A DNA stretch of 64,000 bases from UBA1672 sp033851915. GTDB lineage: Bacteria; Pseudomonadota; Alphaproteobacteria; Micavibrionales; Micavibrionaceae. Position 1 is the stretch's first letter, and every line of letters begins with the position of its first letter. The translations under genes and the position numbers were made by a program. The notes beneath the pieces were generated by a model. It worked only from the letters and a program-made list of their open reading frames with translations, did not search any database and was not told the origin of the DNA. The DNA is taken from NCBI GenBank assembly GCA_033851915.1, contig JAWSVM010000001.1, positions 434,001-498,000 on the forward strand, read 5' to 3'. This document shows, one piece after another, positions 59,426 through 64,000 of this stretch.

Positions 59426-61162
59426 ATGTCATCATTATCACAACAGCTAACCGACATTATGGCGCGTGCGTTCAATTCGCTTGATTTACCAGTTGAGCAT
59501 GCGCGGGTCAGTGTATCGGGTCAGGTTGAGGCGGCACAATTCCAATGTAACGGCGCGATGCCGTGTGCGAAGGTCGCGAAAAAGAACCCCCGTGACATTG
59601 CACAGGATATCATTGACACGGTGAACCGAGACCCTGAGGCATCTGGTGTCTTTGAAGCGCTATCAATTGGGGGTCCGGGCTTCATAAACATCACTCTAAA
59701 AGATGCGTACATTGCTGAGAATTTCAAGAGTTTAGCCAAAGATGCGCGTTTTGGAATATCCTCTGTAAGTAAAGGCCAGAGCATCGTTCTTGATTACGGC
59801 GGGCCAAATATAGCCAAATCAATGCATGTCGGGCACCTGCGAAGCTCTATCATTGGGGATACGCTCCGCCGTATGTGTCTGTACGCGGGATATGACGCGA
59901 TTGGTGACGTTCATATGGGTGATTGGGGGACGCCGATGGGTATGATCCTCTCTGAACTGGATATTATGGGGTTTGACGGTGATATCACGATGGAAATGCT
60001 GGCGGAGATCTACCCGAAAGCATCAACTGCGTGTAAGGAAGATGAACCGCGGATGGCTTTGGCACGTGAAGCGACCCGTAAATTGCAAGACGGAGACGAA
60101 GCGTACACCCGTAAATGGTGCGAGTTTATTGATGTTTCGGTGACGGGCATGAAAAAGAACTTTGACGCGTTAGGGGTTCATTTTGATGAATGGAAAGGCG
60201 AGAGTGATGCGCATCCCTATATAGAAGACATGATCGCGGATTTGAAATCACATAATTTAGCTGTGGAAAGTGAAGGAGCGTTAATTCTGCATGTTGCACG
60301 CGCGGATGATAAAAAAGAAATCCCACCTTTGATCTTACGTAAATCCGATGGCGCGGTGTTGTATGGAACAACCGATATGGCGACAATTGTGGAGCGCATA
60401 AAGACTCATAACCCTGTGAAGATCATTTATGTGGTCGATCAGCGACAATCTTTGCATTTTGAGCAAGTTTTCCGCGCCGTACGTGTCTCTAACATTGCCC
60501 CAGAGGATAAAATAGAGCTGATTCATGCAGGTTTCGGCACGATGAACGGAACAGATGGCAAGCCGTTTAAAACGCGCGCCGGTGGTGTGATGCGTTTGGA
60601 GGATCTTATCTCTATGGCTGTTGAGAAGGCGCAGAATCGTTTGAATGAAGCTGATCTGGCCAAAGATATGGATGAGGGTGAACGTACGGGTGTTGCGCAT
60701 AAGGTTGCGCTTGCGGCGGTGAAGTTTGCGGATCTGCAAAATAACCGTACGGCAGATTATGTGTTTGATATTGATCGTATGACTTCATTCGAGGGGAAAA
60801 CAGGGCCGTACTTGTTGTATCAAGCTGTACGTATCCAATCTTTGCTGAGAAAAGCGGGGGTTGAGGGCGACTTGGCCGTTGATATGTTCAATATTATGGA
60901 TGGAGATCGCCGCCTTGCCTTATTGCTGGGTGAGCTGCCGGAATATTTCGATAGCGCGATGAAACATTATACGCCGCATATCTTGTGTGATTACGTGTTT
61001 AAGCTGGCGCAGGAGTTTAGCTCCTTCTATGGAAACTGCCATATTCTGTCGGAAAAGGATGAAGCCGTTAAGGCCAGCCGTTTGGCTTTGTGCCAGCAAA
61101 CGCATAAGACGCTTGTTCTTATTCTTGGGCTGCTTGGGATTGAAGTGCCGAGCCGGATGTAG
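59426..61162 (+). CDS. argS: Arginyl-tRNA synthetase
   Basis: Class I synthetase that charges tRNA-Arg. The 578-residue protein has the N-terminal additional domain, the HIGH-type motif SMHVGHLRSSIIGDTL, VHMGDWGTPMG, YGTTDMATIVERI, the GKPFKTRAGGVMRLEDL segment replacing a classical KMSK, and the DALR anticodon-binding domain at the C-terminus. The ATG follows AAGGGCTTTCGAG. It converges with the lipoprotein gene, whose end is 2 bp away. Confidence 0.97.
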   Translation: MSSLSQQLTDIMARAFNSLDLPVEHARVSVSGQVEAAQFQCNGAMPCAKVAKKNPRDIAQDIIDTVNRDPEASGVFEALSIGGPGFINITLKDAYIAENFKSLAKDARFGISSVSKGQSIVLDYGGPNIAKSMHVGHLRSSIIGDTLRRMCLYAGYDAIGDVHMGDWGTPMGMILSELDIMGFDGDITMEMLAEIYPKASTACKEDEPRMALAREATRKLQDGDEAYTRKWCEFIDVSVTGMKKNFDALGVHFDEWKGESDAHPYIEDMIADLKSHNLAVESEGALILHVARADDKKEIPPLILRKSDGAVLYGTTDMATIVERIKTHNPVKIIYVVDQRQSLHFEQVFRAVRVSNIAPEDKIELIHAGFGTMNGTDGKPFKTRAGGVMRLEDLISMAVEKAQNRLNEADLAKDMDEGERTGVAHKVALAAVKFADLQNNRTADYVFDIDRMTSFEGKTGPYLLYQAVRIQSLLRKAGVEGDLAVDMFNIMDGDRRLALLLGELPEYFDSAMKHYTPHILCDYVFKLAQEFSSFYGNCHILSEKDEAVKASRLALCQQTHKTLVLILGLLGIEVPSRM

Positions 61163-61164
61163 GT

Positions 61165-61677
61165 TTACGGTTCTATCGGGCATGCTTCGGTTTGTTTTAC
61201 AAAGATGCTTTCTTCTTTCCAGAATTCAGGCTGATTTCCTATCTTTTCCAGAAGGTCGATTACTGACGCATCCAGTGTTGTGATTGTCACCGTATAATCG
61301 TTTAGGGTAATGTTTTGGTTGGAATATTGTTTCTGATACGCTTCTCTCTGGCCTTTGTCAGGGGTATATAGCGTTAGTTTTTGATCGCTAACGGTGTATT
61401 TGTATAGGAAATGGGATTCATTCTCTTTCATCATCATGTAGGTGCTATTTTTTAAGGGCAGGGTTCTTATTATTAGGTTCTCATTCTTCATCGTGTAGTG
61501 ATCGTTGGATTTTATGTATTGCATGCATTCTCCGTTTGAATCTTGCCAACTTCCTTCAAGAGCCGAGTCTACTATCCCTTGATCCCAGTGCGTTCCGAAG
61601 TCTTCTACAATCATGCACCCGCTTGCAAAGGTGAGGAGTGTAAATAGCAGTATTCTTATCGTATATGGGTGTCTCAT
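61165..61677 (-). CDS. Lipoprotein of unknown function
   Basis: A 170-residue protein with a signal peptide ending in a lipobox (TFASGC, Cys near residue 21), so it is probably lipid-anchored in a membrane. The mature part starts MIVEDFGTHWDQG and is followed by beta-rich sequence with ALEGSWQDSNGECMQYIKSNDHY. No family is recognised. It converges with argS and lies on the opposite strand to the Fic-like gene, divergent from it. Confidence 0.75.
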   Translation of the reverse strand: MRHPYTIRILLFTLLTFASGCMIVEDFGTHWDQGIVDSALEGSWQDSNGECMQYIKSNDHYTMKNENLIIRTLPLKNSTYMMMKENESHFLYKYTVSDQKLTLYTPDKGQREAYQKQYSNQNITLNDYTVTITTLDASVIDLLEKIGNQPEFWKEESIFVKQTEACPIEP

Positions 61678-61780
61678 GGCCTTATTCCCTTGATGTTTAT
61701 GCGTAACTTGAAGCTAGGAAGCAATATTTTCACAAAAATGTCAAAAATTTAGAGTTCTTAAATTGATCTTATCTGAATTT

Positions 61781-62698
61781 ATGGTTATAGTCGGCCACAT
61801 GTTAGGATTACAGCACGTAAAAATTACCCCGAAGATGCTTCGGCTGGTCAGTGAAATTGACGAGTTCAAAGGCGCATGGTCGGCGATGGAAAATCATACA
61901 ACATCGTTGCAATTACTTGGAGATGTGTCCAGTTTTGGCCGAAATTTCAAAGAGATTGCAAGTAGTTGGCAAGACCAGCCACTGGATGTTGATTTGCTCT
62001 GTCGCTTGCATGCGGCGTTCACCGGATCAAAAGAAGTGAGCCTTTTCAAAGAAAACAGCATTGCTTTACAGGTGATGAAGGGCGATGCCTTGATTGGCGC
62101 GCTGGATGTTGCATCACCAACGGAGGTTCGTAACCTGATGCCCCGCTTGATGAGCTGGACGGAGAAGGCTTTAGAGGAAAAAGAGTTCCATCCGCTGTTC
62201 GTTATTGCGATTTTTACGGCGATTTATTTGCAATTCTGCCCTTTTGATAAAGGAAACCAGAAGTTGGCGCGCTTACTGGTGATTCTGTTGATGTTTAAGG
62301 CGGGCTATGGTTATGCGCCGTATAGCATGTTGGATGATTTGTTGCAGGAACGTGCCGAAGATTACTATAAGGCCTTGTCTCACACGCAAAAGACCTTGGC
62401 GACAGGGAAAATTGACTGGGATGTCTGGTTAGAGTTCTTCTTTGAGCTGCTGAAGGCGCAAAAAGATAAATTACAGGTTCGTATTGAAAATGGCAGCGCG
62501 GAAATCGCGAATATGCCGGGTTTATCGACGAAAATCCTGAAATTATTCGATAAACATGATCGTTTGAGCATGAAAGAGATTGAACGCTATACCCGTGGGA
62601 AGCGTTCAACCTTGAAACTGCGCTTGGGCGAATTGGTTGAGGGTGGTTACCTGATACGTCACGGTAAGGCGCGTGCAACGTGGTACTCACGCGTTTAA
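61781..62698 (+). CDS. Fic-fold protein without catalytic His, with winged-helix C-terminus
   Basis: A 305-residue protein with the Fic layout: LLCRLHAAFTG, then HPLFVIAIFTAIYLQ leading into the active-site loop, which reads CPFDKGNQKLAR (residues 153-164) in place of HPFxDGNGRxxR. The catalytic His is Cys and the Gly-Arg part is changed, so AMP transfer is unlikely. The C-terminal 70 residues form a winged helix (LSTKILKLFDKHDRLSMKEIERYT) that may bind DNA, suggesting a regulatory role. I choose ATG 61781; a TTG at 61763 is in frame and the start is uncertain. Confidence 0.7.
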   Translation: MVIVGHMLGLQHVKITPKMLRLVSEIDEFKGAWSAMENHTTSLQLLGDVSSFGRNFKEIASSWQDQPLDVDLLCRLHAAFTGSKEVSLFKENSIALQVMKGDALIGALDVASPTEVRNLMPRLMSWTEKALEEKEFHPLFVIAIFTAIYLQFCPFDKGNQKLARLLVILLMFKAGYGYAPYSMLDDLLQERAEDYYKALSHTQKTLATGKIDWDVWLEFFFELLKAQKDKLQVRIENGSAEIANMPGLSTKILKLFDKHDRLSMKEIERYTRGKRSTLKLRLGELVEGGYLIRHGKARATWYSRV

Positions 62699-62726
62699 TT
62701 GCCTTGTACTATGGTTTTTGTAAGGG

Positions 62727-63458
62727 TTAGCGCTCTATCAGGACGTAGTAAAATATATAATTCTCATGATAGGCATTTGAAACATCGGACTCTATGCAGG
62801 CGAAGGGCTTTTTATTGCATGCACCTGCTGGTGCAACGCCGTCACAGCTGATGACGTGTGGGCCGCTATCGTTGAATGATCCGTCCCATTCACTATCAAA
62901 TGCGTAGCCATTCTCTCGCGGGATGGTCTCTCTTACTATATTTGCAGATTTGTTTATTTTCTCGCAAACAGATTTGTTTATCGAGGGAAGATATAAGATG
63001 AGTTCGGCCTTTGACGTGCCTATATCATTTATGTGGGAGTGGGATGAGGCTCTCCATACGCTATTGTTAGCGACGCCTGTTTGCGGGGTGTTCCACGCTA
63101 TATTACCGCCTGTGGGAGAGAATATGTGGCACGATTCATCAATGGGAGAGGCGGAATTCACGTTTAATTCATCGGGGGTTTCCATGCTGATGTCATTTTC
63201 AGAGCAACCGTTTCTTCGCAGATAATCAATGGCGTGCTGTATTTTTTGTGCGCTATCAAGGATTTCGCTCGCTGCGAGTTCTGCTTTTCTGTCTGATAGG
63301 GCGTTTGTTTGTCCGCCGCGCATACTGCGGGCTACGGTGAATGATAATGTTCCGAATAAAACAACAGCAAGCAGAATGTAGAAAAAGGCACTTCCTGTTT
63401 CCGAAGAATGTGAGGTAGTGCCTTGCTTGTTTCTTTCTTTATGCCTTCTCATCATCAT
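62727..63458 (-). CDS. Pilin-like membrane-anchored protein of unknown function
   Basis: A 243-residue protein with a basic N-terminus, then SETGSAFFYILLAVVLFGTLSFTVARSMRGG with a single hydrophobic helix (about residues 24-44), the arrangement of TadE/prepilin-like surface proteins. The remainder is soluble with Cys at several positions (NGCSENDIS, DESCHIF, KSVCEKI, ISCDG, GACNKK, FACIES), probably in disulphides. Its start overlaps the end of the upstream repeat-rich gene by 20 bp, so they are coupled. No exact family. Confidence 0.68.
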   Translation of the reverse strand: MMMRRHKERNKQGTTSHSSETGSAFFYILLAVVLFGTLSFTVARSMRGGQTNALSDRKAELAASEILDSAQKIQHAIDYLRRNGCSENDISMETPDELNVNSASPIDESCHIFSPTGGNIAWNTPQTGVANNSVWRASSHSHINDIGTSKAELILYLPSINKSVCEKINKSANIVRETIPRENGYAFDSEWDGSFNDSGPHVISCDGVAPAGACNKKPFACIESDVSNAYHENYIFYYVLIER

Positions 63459-64000
63459 TGCCTGATGTGTCAGGTTTGTCTTCTGCTTTTGGTTTTGCTG
63501 CGCCGAAAATTGAGGGCTTTGCGGAGGCTTTTTCTTCTGTTGGTGCCGCTGGTGGTGTTTCCGTGGCTGGTGCAGTAGCAGGCGGCGTTTCTACTGGTGC
63601 AGCAGGTGGTGTCACAGGTGCTGCCGGTTTGTCTTCCGCCGCTGCTTGAGTTGCTGGAGCACCGAAGATAGAAGGCTTCGCCGTGGCTTTTTCCTCAGTC
63701 GCTGGTGTTTCAGTTGGTGTTGCTGCAGCTGGTTGTGTCTCCACTGGTGCCGCAGGCGGTGTTACAGGTGCTGCCGGTGTTTCTTTTGCTGCTGGTGCCG
63801 CGCCGAAGATAGAAGGCTTCGCTGTGGCTTTGGCCTCAGTTGGCGGTGTTTCAGTAGGTGTTGCCGCCGCAGGAGGTGTCTCCACTGGTGCAGTTGGTGG
63901 TGTTACAGGCGCTGCGGGCGCTTCTGCTGTCGTCTTCGCACCGAAGATGGATGGCTTTGTTGTTGATGTTTCTGTTGTGGTTGCAGCTGGTGTTACAGGT
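63439..64000 (-). CDS. Pro/Ala/Thr-rich repeat protein (5' end outside window)
   Basis: The minus-strand frame is open from the window edge to a stop at 63439, about 187 residues. It consists of repeats of about 47-53 residues, each opening with KPSIFGA (four copies seen) and continuing with PAAPVTPPxAPVETPPA-type sequence; the final copy ends SGNDDEKA. The composition suggests a disordered surface or linker protein. The N-terminal part is missing, so neither signal peptide nor folded domain can be judged. It is coupled to the pilin-like gene by a 20-bp overlap. Confidence 0.7.
   Translation of the reverse strand, partial: PVTPAATTTETSTTKPSIFGAKTTAEAPAAPVTPPTAPVETPPAAATPTETPPTEAKATAKPSIFGAAPAAKETPAAPVTPPAAPVETQPAAATPTETPATEEKATAKPSIFGAPATQAAAEDKPAAPVTPPAAPVETPPATAPATETPPAAPTEEKASAKPSIFGAAKPKAEDKPDTSGNDDEKA

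Overview
The window looks like the origin-proximal part of an alphaproteobacterial chromosome of moderate to low G+C. Pointers are the rho-hemJ-hemH-hemE block, rpsT next to dnaA, a DUF1674 (SDHAF4-type) gene next to rsmB, a usg gene, heparinase II/III next to rpe, and the cluster of dnaA, dnaN, recF and gyrB. Several proteins (a DUF6782-like pair, a pilin-like protein, secreted cysteine-repeat and Pro/Ala-repeat proteins) remind me of Micavibrio-type lineages, but that is only an impression. No rRNA, tRNA, CRISPR array, prophage or insertion sequence was seen. The single RNA gene recognised is the SRP RNA.

Layout. 0-4 kb: rho (partial), hemJ, hemH and hemE run leftward. A 430-bp gap at 4.03-4.46 kb carries seven GANTC sites and paired repeats; it sits beside hemE, where Caulobacter crescentus keeps its replication origin, so it is an origin candidate. 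4.5-7.7 kb: three rightward genes of unknown function, two of them paralogues. 7.7-13.8 kb: leftward housekeeping genes (queF, a phosphoesterase, radA, an EAL-domain protein, heparinase II/III, rpe). 14-22.4 kb: an unknown protein, an autotransporter, rsmB, an SDHAF4-like gene, a DUF1223-like protein, xthA, ybaB, dnaX and SRP RNA. 22.5-28.2 kb: an iron-uptake pair (cupredoxin protein and FTR1 permease) behind Fur-like sites, a three-domain phospholipid acyltransferase fusion and a Sel1-repeat protein. 28-36.3 kb: accessory and membrane proteins, ctaA, usg and a putative cytoplasmic HEXXH protein. 36.5-39 kb: groES-groEL. 39-43.8 kb: a regulator/methyltransferase pair, a YgjV-type protein and mutM. 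44-59 kb: rpsT, dnaA, a secreted Cys-repeat protein, bioBFDA, a small DnaA-domain-IV-like protein, dnaN, recF, hisC and gyrB. 59-64 kb: argS, a lipoprotein, a Fic-like protein without the catalytic His, a pilin-like protein and a repeat-rich protein cut by the window edge.

The most unusual signal is a family of at least seven intergenic palindromic elements of about 60-105 bp, at 20.4, 23.3, 37.0, 38.8, 46.4, 53.7 and 59.1 kb. They share a central palindrome related to TTACGTAT-loop-ATACG and a conserved right flank of two kinds (GCCTTGTC, or CCTTATTNTCCTA). Most also have outer arms that differ completely between copies yet remain complementary within each copy. They lie just downstream of stop codons, mainly of core genes (groES, groEL, dnaA, gyrB, dnaX).

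Functionally the window groups haem synthesis (hemJ, hemH, hemE, and ctaA for haem A), replication and repair (dnaA, dnaN, dnaX, recF, gyrB, radA, xthA, mutM), biotin synthesis (bioBFDA placed between dnaA and dnaN), protein folding and export (groES-groEL, SRP RNA) and iron uptake.
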